NCBI RefSeq assembly: GCF_000830005.1 | Contig: NZ_CP010407.1 | Location: 8,754,001-8,818,000, forward strand | DNA length: 64,000 bases | Source: Streptomyces vietnamensis | GTDB taxonomy: Bacteria > Actinomycetota > Actinomycetes > Streptomycetales > Streptomycetaceae | Reading direction: 5' to 3' | In this document: positions 35,585 through 44,208 of the stretch, piece by piece | Layout: every line of letters starts with the position of its first letter | Position numbering within the stretch: position 1 is the first letter of the stretch | Notes under the pieces: generated by a model | Told to the model about the DNA's origin: nothing | What the model saw: the letters and a program-made list of their open reading frames with translations, nothing else | Database searches by the model: none | Program-made: the position numbers and the translations under genes

Positions 35585-37468
35585 ATGTCCCGCAGAAGGA
35601 AATGGGCGCTCGCGGTCGGCTGTGCCGCGATCGCGCTGTCCGCCACCGCGCCCGCCGGCGCCTCCGTGCCGTCCGCCCGCTCGAAGCCCTCCCCGGCGCA
35701 CGAGTCCCCCGTCCGGTCGGGCGGCGTCCGCATCACCGACGAACAGGTCCGCGCCGAGGTGCGCCCCGCCGAGGTGGAAGCCCTCGGCCAGGGCGCCGCC
35801 GAACAGCTGGCCCGCGACCGCATCGGCATGCGGGCCATGGACCACGGCTACTCGCAGCCCATGCGGACCCGCAGCCTCAAGCGGCTGACCGAGTCCCAGA
35901 GGGAGATCAACTCGGCGTTCGACGCCGAGAGCTGGGGCAAGTTCACCGAGTACTTCCCCAGCCCCGACTTCGGTGACCACGTCGCTCTGCTGCCCACGGG
36001 CAAGGTCCTGCTGTTCTCCTTCGAGCCCGTCGAGGACAGCCCGAACAAGGAGACCGCGCCCACCGACGTCATCGGCGGCGACAACGCCGGACGCGCCTAC
36101 GTCTGGGACCCGAAGGAGGGCACGAAGGCCTCCGCCTTCAAGGCCGTACCGCCGCCCGTCGTCGAGGTGGACGACGGCACGGACGAGCCGCGGCCCGCGC
36201 CGATCTTCTGCGCCGGCCACTCCTACCTGCCCAACGGCATGGTGGGCGTCTTCGGCGGCAACCTCGGCGGCAACCACGGCTCCGGCGCGCACCTCGCGCT
36301 GGTCTTCGACCCGTGGAAGGAGACCTGGCTCCAGCAGCAGGACATGGCGGAGGGCCGCTGGTACCCCACCGTGGTCACCGGCGCCGACGGCCGGCAGTTC
36401 ATCACCTCCGGCCACGGCGACGTCGGATGGGGCGTGCTGTCCAAGTCGATCGAGCGCTTCCCCGCCAAGGGCACGGCCGTCTCCCTGGACCCGGCGGCCA
36501 GGCCCCGGGGCCAGTCGCTCGACAGGTGGCCCGTCAAGGCCGAGTTCACGGTCGACTACCCGCACCTGTTCTCGCTGCGCGACGGCCTGATCTACGGGTT
36601 CGGGCGCAACTACGACGAGCAGTACGTCTTCGACCCGAAGCAGGAGACCAGCCGCAAGCTCACCAACCGGCCCGACGGCGGCATGCGCAACTACGGCTCC
36701 GCCGTCGCCCTGCCCAACGGCGTCAACGGCCCGGACTCCGTCCTGATCCTCGGCGGCAACCGCAACGACCCCAACACCTACAAGTTCTCCGGCGGCCGCT
36801 GGACCAAGGACACCCCGCGCGCCTTCGGCCGCACCCAGGACGACACGCTGATCCTGCCCGACGGCACGCTGTTCACCGTCAACGGCGGCTACGACATCCG
36901 CGACTACGGCAACGGTCCGTACAACCCCAACGCGGACGAGAAGTACCGGCAGATCGAGCTGCGCGACAGCAGCGGCCAGTGGCGCCTCGGCCCCGTCCAG
37001 CGGCTGCCGCGCGCCTACCACTCCAACGCGGTGCTGCTGCCCGACGGCCGCATCATGGTCACCGGCGACGAGCTCCAGCAGATCGCCAACGACCCGGACG
37101 TGAAGTCCGACATGAACGGCACGATCGAGATCTACGAGCCGGCCTACCTGCACCAGGGCGACCGGCCGACCCTGTCCGGCGTCCCCACCGCCCCGCAGGG
37201 GTACGCCGCCAACCTGCGGGTCAGCACCAGCACTCCGGACCGGGTCAGCCGGGCCGTCCTGATGGCCCCCATCACCTCCACCCACTCGGTGGACACCAGC
37301 CAGCGCCGGCTCGAACTGCCCATCACCAGCCGCGCAGGCAACAAGCTCGTGCTGCGCACCCCCGCCTCGGCCGAGGAAGCGCCCCCCGGCTACTACCTGC
37401 TGTTCCTGCTCGACGACCAGGGCGTGCCCAGCACCGCCCAGTGGGTGCAGCTGCGCCCGGGCGCCTGA
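35585..37468 (+). CDS. Secreted AA5-type copper radical oxidase (galactose/glyoxal oxidase-like)
   Basis: 627 residues with an N-terminal signal (SRRRKWALAVGCAAIALSAT). The kelch propeller holds all the radical-copper residues: Cys209 (IFCAGHSYLPNG), Tyr260 (GRWYPT, the thioether partner), Tyr478 and His479 (RAYHSNAVLLPDGR), and His567 (TSTHSVDTSQRR) in the C-terminal immunoglobulin-like DUF1929 domain. The family oxidises primary alcohols or aldehydes with O2, giving H2O2. The substrate may be a glycan or aldehyde; in S. lividans the related GlxA acts on cell-surface glycan. AAGGAG precedes ATG 35585. The next gene, 43 bases on, is a peroxidase. Confidence 0.92.
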   Translation: MSRRRKWALAVGCAAIALSATAPAGASVPSARSKPSPAHESPVRSGGVRITDEQVRAEVRPAEVEALGQGAAEQLARDRIGMRAMDHGYSQPMRTRSLKRLTESQREINSAFDAESWGKFTEYFPSPDFGDHVALLPTGKVLLFSFEPVEDSPNKETAPTDVIGGDNAGRAYVWDPKEGTKASAFKAVPPPVVEVDDGTDEPRPAPIFCAGHSYLPNGMVGVFGGNLGGNHGSGAHLALVFDPWKETWLQQQDMAEGRWYPTVVTGADGRQFITSGHGDVGWGVLSKSIERFPAKGTAVSLDPAARPRGQSLDRWPVKAEFTVDYPHLFSLRDGLIYGFGRNYDEQYVFDPKQETSRKLTNRPDGGMRNYGSAVALPNGVNGPDSVLILGGNRNDPNTYKFSGGRWTKDTPRAFGRTQDDTLILPDGTLFTVNGGYDIRDYGNGPYNPNADEKYRQIELRDSSGQWRLGPVQRLPRAYHSNAVLLPDGRIMVTGDELQQIANDPDVKSDMNGTIEIYEPAYLHQGDRPTLSGVPTAPQGYAANLRVSTSTPDRVSRAVLMAPITSTHSVDTSQRRLELPITSRAGNKLVLRTPASAEEAPPGYYLLFLLDDQGVPSTAQWVQLRPGA

Positions 37469-37511
37469 CCGCGCCCGACCCCGTCCGTCCCCGACACCCT
37501 CAGGGAGACTC

Positions 37512-39785
37512 ATGCCCGCTCAGCTCACGCTGCGCGACAGCACCGAGATCCAGGGCGACATCCTGGCCGGTTTCAAGAAGGACAACATGTCCTTGCTCCT
37601 CCTCCAGTTCGGCGACGTCACCGCCGCCCGCTCCTGGCTGGAGGCCCTCGTCCCGCAGATCGCCACCACCCGGCAGGTCGCCGAATTCAACGCCCGGTTC
37701 AGCGAGGCCCGGCGCAACTCGATGGGCGACGACCCCCAGCACCTCAAGGCCACCTGGCTGGGACTCGCGCTCACCCATCCCGGACTCCAGTTCTTCACCG
37801 GCAAGGAGAAGCTCTTCGACTCCGTGCCCGGCGGGAGCACGGTCGAGGCGTTCGTCCAGGGCGCGTCCGACCGGGCACTGGCCCTCGGCGACACCGACGA
37901 CAGCGATCCGAAGGGCTGGCTGTTCGGCTACGACCACTCCCGCGTCGTGCACGCCGTCCTGACGATCGCCTCCGACACCGAGGACGACCTCAAGAACGAG
38001 CTGGCCCGGCAGCGTGAGGCGGCTTCCCGCGCCGGGGCCGTCGTGGTCTTCCAGCAGGACGGGACCACCCTGCCCGGCGACTCCGCGGGCAAGGAGCACT
38101 TCGGCTTCAAGGACGGCGTCAGCGAGCCGGGCGTGCGCGGCTTCGAGGAGGAGGACCCGGCCCGCCCCGGCTATGTGCTGGGCCACCCCGGCACCCGGCT
38201 GATCTCGGCCGACAAGTTCGTCGTCGACGCCACCGGCGACGGCAAGCGGCCCGCCGGTGTCCCGGCCTGGATGTGCAACGGCTCCTTCCAGGTCCTGCGC
38301 CGCCTCCACCAGGACGTGCCCGGCTGGTGGGCGCAGGTCGGCGTCGAGCTCAAGCGGCTCAAGGCCGCCAAGGCAGTCGACGACCGGACCACCCAGGAGT
38401 GGCTCGCCGCCCGTCTGGTGGGCCGCTGGCCGTCCGGCGCGTCGGTCGCCAACTGCCCGATGAAGCCGGCCGGGAAGCCGGAGCCCGAGCCGGACAACGA
38501 CATCACCTTCAAGGACGACCCCGACGGTCTGGTCACCCCGCTCTTCTCCCACCTGCGCAAGACCAACCCGCGCGACGGACTGGTCGACGGGGGCGAGCTG
38601 GTCGACGAGAAGTTCATGGACGAGCGGCGCATCATCCGCCGAGGCATCCCCTACGGGCGGCCTTTCAACCCCACCCAGGGCGAGGGAGGCGGCGCCGACG
38701 ACCCCCGGGGGCTCGTCTTCGTCTGCTACCAGGCCGACCTGGTGCGGCAGTTCGAGTTCATCCAGGCCGACTGGGTCAACGACCCCGACTTCCCGCACGA
38801 CCGCCCGCACCGGCCGGGCCCCGATCCCATGGTGAGCGGGCAGCTGACCGATGTGAACGACGGCCAGGTCAGCTTCGAGAGCCGTAACGCGGCGGGTGAG
38901 CGGCAGACCACGACGCTCGGGTTCCGTCCGTTCGTCAGGACCGAGGGCGCGGTGTACGCCTTCAGCCCCTCCCTGAGCACTCTGCGCGGTCTCGCCCAGG
39001 GGCGCCTGGAGGGCGGCGGGTCGGTCACGCCCGTGCCGGATCCCCAGGCGCGGCCGGTCGACGCGGTGGTCCCCCAGCCCGGGCACCCGGGCCGCTACCT
39101 CGCCTTCCAGGGCGGGAAGGCCGTCCCACTCACCTCCTCGGTCGGCGGTGGCGACGCCACCCTCGCACTCGACGGCTCGGGCGCGCGGCCGCTGTCCTTC
39201 TGGGACGACCTGCACGACATCAAGCGGGTCGACGCCGCCTGGCCCGTCCCGGGCCGACAGGAGATCGGCGGGGAGTCCGGCCACTGGCTGTTCTTCACGG
39301 GCGACGACGGCAGGCAGCGCTACCGGTACGTCCTCGTCGACGGACAGGAGCCCGTCCGGGTCAGGGTGGACGGCAACCGGGCGCGGCCGCTGAGCCAGTG
39401 GAGCTCGTTCGACGCCGCCCCCGACCCCGTCACCCACGTCGACGCGGTGCTGCCGATCCCCGACAAGCAGCCCGGGGGTGACGGCCGGTACCACTACTGG
39501 ATGTTCCACACCACGCCCGCGGGCCAGCGGTACCGGATCATCTCCCTGCAGGCCGGGGGGTACCGGGACCGCCGCGAGAGCGACGACAACGACATCTCGC
39601 TGTGGTCGTCCCTCGCGGGGGTGGAGCACGTCGACGCCGTCCAGCCCGTGCCTGGCCGGCAGCCGGGCAACGCCCAGAACTGGTACTGGGTCTTCCACAA
39701 GGGCGGCTACCGGGTGATCAGCGTCGCCGACGGCTCGGCGCACACCGACGCCGTCGTCCAGCGGGACCGCCCGCTGCCGGGCTGA
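37512..39785 (+). CDS. DyP-type peroxidase with a C-terminal propeller-like domain
   Basis: 757 residues. Residues about 10-510 are a dye-decolourising peroxidase: DSTEIQGDILAGFKKDNMSL, the distal GFKDG (Asp201), the proximal heme His347 in FSHLRKTNPRD, and RRGIPYGRPFN. Residues about 514-757 form four repeats built on VDAV.P.PG and YW.FH...YR.IS, like a hemopexin-type propeller. No signal peptide is visible, although its neighbour is secreted, so export is unclear. It uses H2O2, probably made by the oxidase, to oxidise phenolic or dye-like substrates. GGGAGA precedes ATG 37512. DyP proteins of this size with such a tail are uncommon to my knowledge. Confidence 0.9.
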   Translation: MPAQLTLRDSTEIQGDILAGFKKDNMSLLLLQFGDVTAARSWLEALVPQIATTRQVAEFNARFSEARRNSMGDDPQHLKATWLGLALTHPGLQFFTGKEKLFDSVPGGSTVEAFVQGASDRALALGDTDDSDPKGWLFGYDHSRVVHAVLTIASDTEDDLKNELARQREAASRAGAVVVFQQDGTTLPGDSAGKEHFGFKDGVSEPGVRGFEEEDPARPGYVLGHPGTRLISADKFVVDATGDGKRPAGVPAWMCNGSFQVLRRLHQDVPGWWAQVGVELKRLKAAKAVDDRTTQEWLAARLVGRWPSGASVANCPMKPAGKPEPEPDNDITFKDDPDGLVTPLFSHLRKTNPRDGLVDGGELVDEKFMDERRIIRRGIPYGRPFNPTQGEGGGADDPRGLVFVCYQADLVRQFEFIQADWVNDPDFPHDRPHRPGPDPMVSGQLTDVNDGQVSFESRNAAGERQTTTLGFRPFVRTEGAVYAFSPSLSTLRGLAQGRLEGGGSVTPVPDPQARPVDAVVPQPGHPGRYLAFQGGKAVPLTSSVGGGDATLALDGSGARPLSFWDDLHDIKRVDAAWPVPGRQEIGGESGHWLFFTGDDGRQRYRYVLVDGQEPVRVRVDGNRARPLSQWSSFDAAPDPVTHVDAVLPIPDKQPGGDGRYHYWMFHTTPAGQRYRIISLQAGGYRDRRESDDNDISLWSSLAGVEHVDAVQPVPGRQPGNAQNWYWVFHKGGYRVISVADGSAHTDAVVQRDRPLPG

Positions 39786-39801
39786 CCCCACCCCACCGCC
39801 G

Positions 39802-39830
39802 AGGCCCCCGGGAACCCACCCCGGGGGCCT
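39802..39830 (+). terminator. Strong terminator of the oxidase-peroxidase operon
   Basis: AGGCCCCCGGG pairs perfectly with CCCGGGGGCCT (11 bp, 7-base loop) 17 bases after the peroxidase stop, followed by TT. It closes the two-gene operon. Confidence 0.85.
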
Positions 39831-39963
39831 TGCCGTGACCGTTCACCCGCCGGTCAACGGGTCGGGCAGGGGCCGGTAGCGGGCGTCGGCGCCGTCCGCG
39901 CCGGTCCCACCCGCCAACTGCGCACCCGCCGCGCCCGCTGACCTGACGCCCTGCCTGGCCCTC

Positions 39964-39992
39964 GCCCACCCCGCCCGCGCGGGGATGGGCGA
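39964..39992 (+). repeat. Solitary CRISPR-like repeat or second hairpin
   Basis: GCCCACCCCGCCCGCGCGGG then GATGGGCGA fits the 29-base alignment of the 22.4 kb repeats, but flanking CTCGCCCA/TGGGCGAG makes it an extended perfect stem, so it could simply be a terminator. Evidence for the CRISPR reading is weak. Confidence 0.35.
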
Positions 39993-40066
39993 GGACCGGA
40001 CAGACACCTCAGGCGCCTACGGCGAGTGTCGAGAGTCCGTGGGCGGTTGACCTCGGCGATGGCACG

Positions 40067-40438
40067 GTGCGGCTGGACAACACTCCCTGGTTCGTCCGCG
40101 GAGTCGCCAGTGGTGACGTCATCCGGGTTCAACCGGATGACGACGGTGTTCTCTGGGCCGGAGAAACGGTGCAGCCTTCGCAGAACTGCACCATCCGGCT
40201 CATCGTGCTGAAGGACGCCGGCTCAGCCGCCGCGCGGCAGAGCGTGCTGGAGGTCTTCCATCGCCTCGGCACGACGGGCGAAGGCATCGAGCGGTTCGGG
40301 ATGGTGGCCTTGGATGTCCCGCCGCAGGCAGAGCTGCTGAAAATCCGCGAGCTGTTGGAGCACGGCGAGACGAGGGAGTGGTGGCACTGGGAAGAAGGGT
40401 GTGTCACTGCCGCCTGGGAAGCCACTGCGCGACCGTGA
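40067..40438 (+). CDS. DUF4265-domain protein, possibly 5' truncated
   Basis: The frame encodes a DUF4265-type domain: RLDNTPWFVRGVASGDVIRV, QPDDDGVLWAGETVQPSQNC, then helix SVLEVFHRLGTTGEGIERFG. The domain normally starts earlier, and in-frame codons upstream of GTG 40067 (SPWAVDLGDGT) look homologous but lack a start codon. The first 15-20 residues may therefore have been lost in a rearrangement. DUF4265 proteins are of unknown function and often occur near toxin-immunity genes; none is visible here. Confidence 0.65.
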   Translation: MRLDNTPWFVRGVASGDVIRVQPDDDGVLWAGETVQPSQNCTIRLIVLKDAGSAAARQSVLEVFHRLGTTGEGIERFGMVALDVPPQAELLKIRELLEHGETREWWHWEEGCVTAAWEATARP

Positions 40439-40515
40439 GGGCAGCGGTGCCCCGTCCCAGACCGCAGTGAGCCAGGTTGCATCGTTCTCGTGCAGGAACC
40501 GACCGTTCAGGCCCG

Positions 40516-40920
40516 TCATGTCCATTCGCCGATCGCGGCGATCAGGACGGTGGCTTCGAAGCGGACGGCGAGCTTGTCGAACCGGATGGCGCTGCCGCGG
40601 CACTGTTTCAGGTGGTTGAAGCACCGTTCCGCGACATGGTGGTGCTTGGAGACCGCGCGGTCGAAGGCCGGCGGCCGACCTCTGTGGCTGCCGCGCCGGG
40701 CGCGGATCGCGTTCGAGCTGTAGCCCTTGTCGTCCAGGACGTGATCGGGTCGGATGCGGGGGTGCCCGGGTCCGGGTCGGGGCACCCGGATCGCTTCCAT
40801 CATGGTGGTGAACCGGGTGCAGTCGTTGGTGTGGCCGCGCGTCGGCGCGGTCCACGGCGTCGTCACGGGGCTGTGTTCCGTTCCGCCGCCGGGACCGCTG
40901 GAAGTGTGAGGAGGCATCAC
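40516..40920 (-). pseudogene. IS5-family transposase fragment (copy B of a duplicated block)
   Basis: The frame carries RGHTNDCTRFTTMMEAIRVP and IRPDHVLDDKGYSSNAIRAR, then an internal deletion, then AERCFNHLKQCRGSAIRFDK and LAVRFEATVLIAAIGEWT. It lacks the first catalytic strand and part of the middle. It matches copy A at 32.5 kb in structure and in the unrelated 5' sequence (SPVTTPWTAPT). Confidence 0.8.
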
Positions 40921-40979
40921 CTGCCTTCCACCTCAGGACCACTTCGTGGCTCAAGGACTCGGTCGTCCCCCGCAGTGCC

Positions 40980-41155
40980 TCCCGGCCCGCCTTGGCGGGG
41001 ACGGTCAGACGAAGCCGAGCTTCTTCGGCGAGTGGCTGACCGGCAGGTTCTTCGTCTCATGGTGGTACGCGCGCTGCACCCCCGCTGACCAGCCGGAACG
41101 GCCGTGACGGTCGTTGTCGGTGGAGCGCTGGTCCGCGAATGGCCCGGATCCTGGT
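40980..41155. repeat. Dispersed element, copy B, with an adjoining CRISPR-like unit
   Basis: 40980-41008 is TCCCGGCCCGCCTTGGCGGG then GACGGTCAG, nearly the same unit as at 33063. It leads into GAAGCCGAGCTTCTTCGGCG (41011-41030) and ends with GGCCCGGATCCTGGTG at about 41155. The order and spacing match copy A. Confidence 0.6.
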
Positions 41156-41380
41156 GTCAGCCACCCCCCTCGGTGGGGAGGTGGGTTCGACCGGGGGAAG
41201 GAGCGCCACCGTGGGACGTCACCTTCCACCAGGACGTGTGGTGCTGGGGCCGCAACGTCGTCGCCCACGGGACGGCCCACCTCTTCGGGCTGCCCGATCC
41301 GCATCGACCGCCACCGCGTCACACTCCCGGACGGCGTCCTCGAGCTGTCCGCGAACCGCGACGTATGCCCGCCGGAGCCG

Positions 41381-42730
41381 TCAGAGCCGGACCATCCAGC
41401 TGACCGTGGTCCTCATCGTCCGGGCGATGGCGCGGTCCCGCACCGAGGGCGTACGGTCCTCGGCGGTGAGGGACAGCGTGTGGGTCCGAAGGTCGAGCAG
41501 CCGCAGGGCCGGGTCGGACACCCGTACGTCGGTGCGGCCCGCGAGGGACTTCATCTCCCGCCCGTCCAGGTACCAGCGGATCGTGAGTTGACGCCCGTCC
41601 GCCCCCGTCAGCCGGGGCACGAGGGCTTTGGCGGTGTCGCCCCTGCGGAGGGTGCGATCGGTGGGCGTGACGGGGGAGGCGATGCGCGCCTCGCGGTAGA
41701 AGCCGGCGATCATCGCCTCCACTCCGGGCAGATTGAAGGGCTTGCCGAGGGAGCGCATCATGGAGTTCTCGGTGGGACGCCGCAGTCCGGTGACGTAGTA
41801 GCCGCCGCCCTCGTACGCGCCGACGGCGCCGCCGTCGGGAGACTGCTCACCGAGCCAGCGGTGCCACTTGGTGCCCCGGTCGGCCATGTCGTCGGCGGTG
41901 AGGGTCGTGATGTTGGAGTCGGCGGGCTCGGGGCCCACGTAGCGCTCGTAGCCGGGATAGTCGGGGTAGAAGTACTCGTCGGCGAGCTTGCCCAGGGAGT
42001 GGCCGGTCTCGTGGATCGCGACCTGGCCGGATTTCTCGTTGCCCGCCGAGGCCGTTGATATGCCCTCGTAGCCGAGGGTCTTGCTGGGCTCGTTGTAGCC
42101 CGCGCCACCGTACTTGGTGCTGTTGGCGAGGACGAGCACCAGGTCGGCCTCGGGGGCCTTCGCCACGTATCCGTCGACCTTGTCCTGGTCGACGCAGAGC
42201 AGCCGCTCGATGCCGTCGCACCAGAAGTACGAGCCGAGAGCCGTGTCCCGGAGGGTGCCGGGAGAGGGGTCGCCGGAGATGCCGGACTGGTTCGAGACGG
42301 CGTCGACGGTCCAGACGTTGAAGAGGTTGCGGTAGGTGGTGTACGGCTCGACGGCCGTCAGCTCGGCCCATTTCCGCTGGGCGTCGGCGTGGAAGCGGGG
42401 CAGTTCGGCGACGGTGTAGCCGTCTCCGACGACGACGATGTCGAGCCGGTCGGCGATGGGGCCGTTGTCGATCACCTTGGCCACCTCGCCGTCGGCGACC
42501 GCCTCGGTCGCCGTCAGGCGGGAGGCCGGCTGGTTCCGGCCCCCCGGCGGCACATGCGTGTGGCCGGATCCGGCGAGCGTCCCGTGTTCCGGCCCGGGTA
42601 TCTCGACCTCGACTCCGGCCGTGGGGGGTGCCGTCGGGTCCGCAGCGGCGCTGCCGGGTGCGGCGGCGAGGACGGCCGCGAGGGCGACGGCCACTCCGGC
42701 CGCCATGGCTCCGCGTCGTGCTGAACGCAT
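41381..42730 (-). CDS. Secreted M64-family metallopeptidase
   Basis: 449 residues with a signal peptide (MAAGVAVALAAVLAAAPGSA). The zinc site is complete: HETGHSLGKLADEYFYP, with His240, Glu241 and His244 and the distal Asp/Glu. The M64 family includes IgA-specific metallopeptidase; here it is a secreted protein-degrading enzyme of unknown target. Other blocks: DRLDIVVVGDGYTVAELPRF and YRNLFNVWTVDAVSNQSG. The C-terminal 90 residues (RRGDTAKALVPRL) form an extra beta-domain. ATG 42730 lies after AAGGGGCTG. Divergent from an XRE-TPR regulator. Confidence 0.9.
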   Translation of the reverse strand: MRSARRGAMAAGVAVALAAVLAAAPGSAAADPTAPPTAGVEVEIPGPEHGTLAGSGHTHVPPGGRNQPASRLTATEAVADGEVAKVIDNGPIADRLDIVVVGDGYTVAELPRFHADAQRKWAELTAVEPYTTYRNLFNVWTVDAVSNQSGISGDPSPGTLRDTALGSYFWCDGIERLLCVDQDKVDGYVAKAPEADLVLVLANSTKYGGAGYNEPSKTLGYEGISTASAGNEKSGQVAIHETGHSLGKLADEYFYPDYPGYERYVGPEPADSNITTLTADDMADRGTKWHRWLGEQSPDGGAVGAYEGGGYYVTGLRRPTENSMMRSLGKPFNLPGVEAMIAGFYREARIASPVTPTDRTLRRGDTAKALVPRLTGADGRQLTIRWYLDGREMKSLAGRTDVRVSDPALRLLDLRTHTLSLTAEDRTPSVRDRAIARTMRTTVSWMVRL

Positions 42731-42867
42731 GAAATCAGCCCCTTGTCAGGCGAGTTAACCGCCTCAGTAAATGTGCTGAACAAGTTGCTTAACCTAGAGG
42801 GAAGGCATGGGGTGCGCAATGCCTACTGCTTCTGGATACTGGGGAGTTCACGAACCAGGGGGTCCGC
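42731..42867. promoter_or_regulatory. Divergent promoter region of the M64 peptidase and XRE-TPR genes
   Basis: The 137-base gap contains GGCG-A-GTTAAC-CGCC (42749-42763), a near-palindrome centred on GTTAAC, and a second TTAACC at about 42790. The AT content is locally high for this genome. These are the best candidate sites for the XRE-TPR protein; binding is inferred. Confidence 0.5.
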
Positions 42868-44208
42868 ATGGACGATCCGGCCACGATCGGCCACCGAGTA
42901 CAGCGCCTGCGCACTCAACGCGGGCTGACGCAGCGGCAGTTGGCCGAGCCCTCGTACACCCCCGCGTACGTCTCGACGCTGGAGTCGGGCAAGGTCAGGC
43001 CCTCGGAGACCGCACTGCGCTTCCTTGCGGAGCGGCTCGGTACGTCGTACGAAGAACTGACCACCGGCCGCCCCGCACACCTCGCCACCGAGCTGCGGCT
43101 CGCTCTCTCCGACGCCCACCAGCAGCTGGCCACCGGGACGGCGGACGAGGCCGCCGTGCGCTACCGCCGGCTCCTCGCCGACGCGGAGCACCTCGGGCTT
43201 GTTCCCGAGCAGGCCGAGGCGCTGCTCGGGCTCGGCGACTGTGCCCTGGAGACCGGTGAACTGGTCGACGCGGGCCATCACTTCCAGGCCGCCGAGCGGC
43301 TCCTCGCCGAGGAACCGCTGCCCCGCCGCGCACGCGCGATCCGGGGCCGTGCCGTCGCACACCTCCTGGCGGGGGAGCTGCGTTACGCCTGCTACCTGCT
43401 CGAATCCACCATCGACGAGCTCGGTGCGAGCGGCCTGGCCGACCCCGAGGCGCTGGTCATCCTGTACGCGGCCGTGATCGGCCCGTACATCGACATGGGT
43501 GCACACGCCCGTGCCGCGCACGCCGCCGAGCTCGCCCTGGCGCTGGCTCCGCAGGTCGACGATCCGGCGCTGGTGGCGGGCATGCACCGGCAGGTGGCTC
43601 GCACCTTCCTCGCCGAGGGGCGCACGGCCGACGCCGACGCCTCACTGGCCAAGGCGCAGGCGATCTACCAGCAGCTGAGCCTGTGCACCGATCTCGCGCA
43701 CTGCCACTGGATGCGCGGCTACGTTCAGGCTCAGAAGGGTGAACTGGCTTCGGCTGAAAAGGAGTTGCGAGCCGCCCGGGACATGCTGAATGCCAAGCGC
43801 GCGGCTCTGTTCACCGCGCAGGTGGAGGTGGAGTTGGCCGATGTCCTCCGGCGGCTCGGACGGCACGACGAGGCGTCGGACCTGCTCTCCGCATTTCTTG
43901 AGCTGGGTGACCGGCACGGGGCGGTGCACGCGGGGGGTGCGCACAGGCTGCTCGGGCTGATCGCCGAGGAGCGGGGGGACAGCGAGACCGCCGAGGAGCA
44001 CTACGTCATGGCGCTCGGACTGCTGGAGCGCAGCGGCGCGAGCGGCGACCTCGCCGATCTGTGCCGTCTGCTGGGCGACCTTCTGCGCCGCGGCGGCCGC
44101 ACCGAGGCCGCGCTGGACGCGTACCGCACGGGGCTGGGCCATCGCTCGCCCCCCGGCACGACGACGCTGGGGCCGGCTCCGACGGCACTGGCGTTCCCGC
44201 GGCACTGA
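42868..44208 (+). CDS. XRE-type regulator with TPR repeats
   Basis: 446 residues from ATG 42868. Residues about 8-65 are an XRE helix-turn-helix (IGHRVQRLRTQRGLTQRQLA, AYVSTLESGKVRPSETALRF). The rest is helical repeats of TPR type (AEALLGLGDCALETGELVDA, ARTFLAEGRTADADASLAKA, LADVLRRLGRHDEASDLLSA). Such proteins bind a peptide or another protein through the TPR part to control nearby genes. The natural target is the divergent M64 peptidase. The Pro-rich C-terminus (RSPPGTTTLGPAP) is disordered. Confidence 0.88.
   Translation: MDDPATIGHRVQRLRTQRGLTQRQLAEPSYTPAYVSTLESGKVRPSETALRFLAERLGTSYEELTTGRPAHLATELRLALSDAHQQLATGTADEAAVRYRRLLADAEHLGLVPEQAEALLGLGDCALETGELVDAGHHFQAAERLLAEEPLPRRARAIRGRAVAHLLAGELRYACYLLESTIDELGASGLADPEALVILYAAVIGPYIDMGAHARAAHAAELALALAPQVDDPALVAGMHRQVARTFLAEGRTADADASLAKAQAIYQQLSLCTDLAHCHWMRGYVQAQKGELASAEKELRAARDMLNAKRAALFTAQVEVELADVLRRLGRHDEASDLLSAFLELGDRHGAVHAGGAHRLLGLIAEERGDSETAEEHYVMALGLLERSGASGDLADLCRLLGDLLRRGGRTEAALDAYRTGLGHRSPPGTTTLGPAPTALAFPRH

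Noticed and set aside
36313..37962. A 549-residue plus-strand frame across the oxidase-peroxidase junction
   Set aside because: It lies in the wrong frame of two well-supported genes, has Gln/Arg/Pro-rich low-complexity content and no domain.
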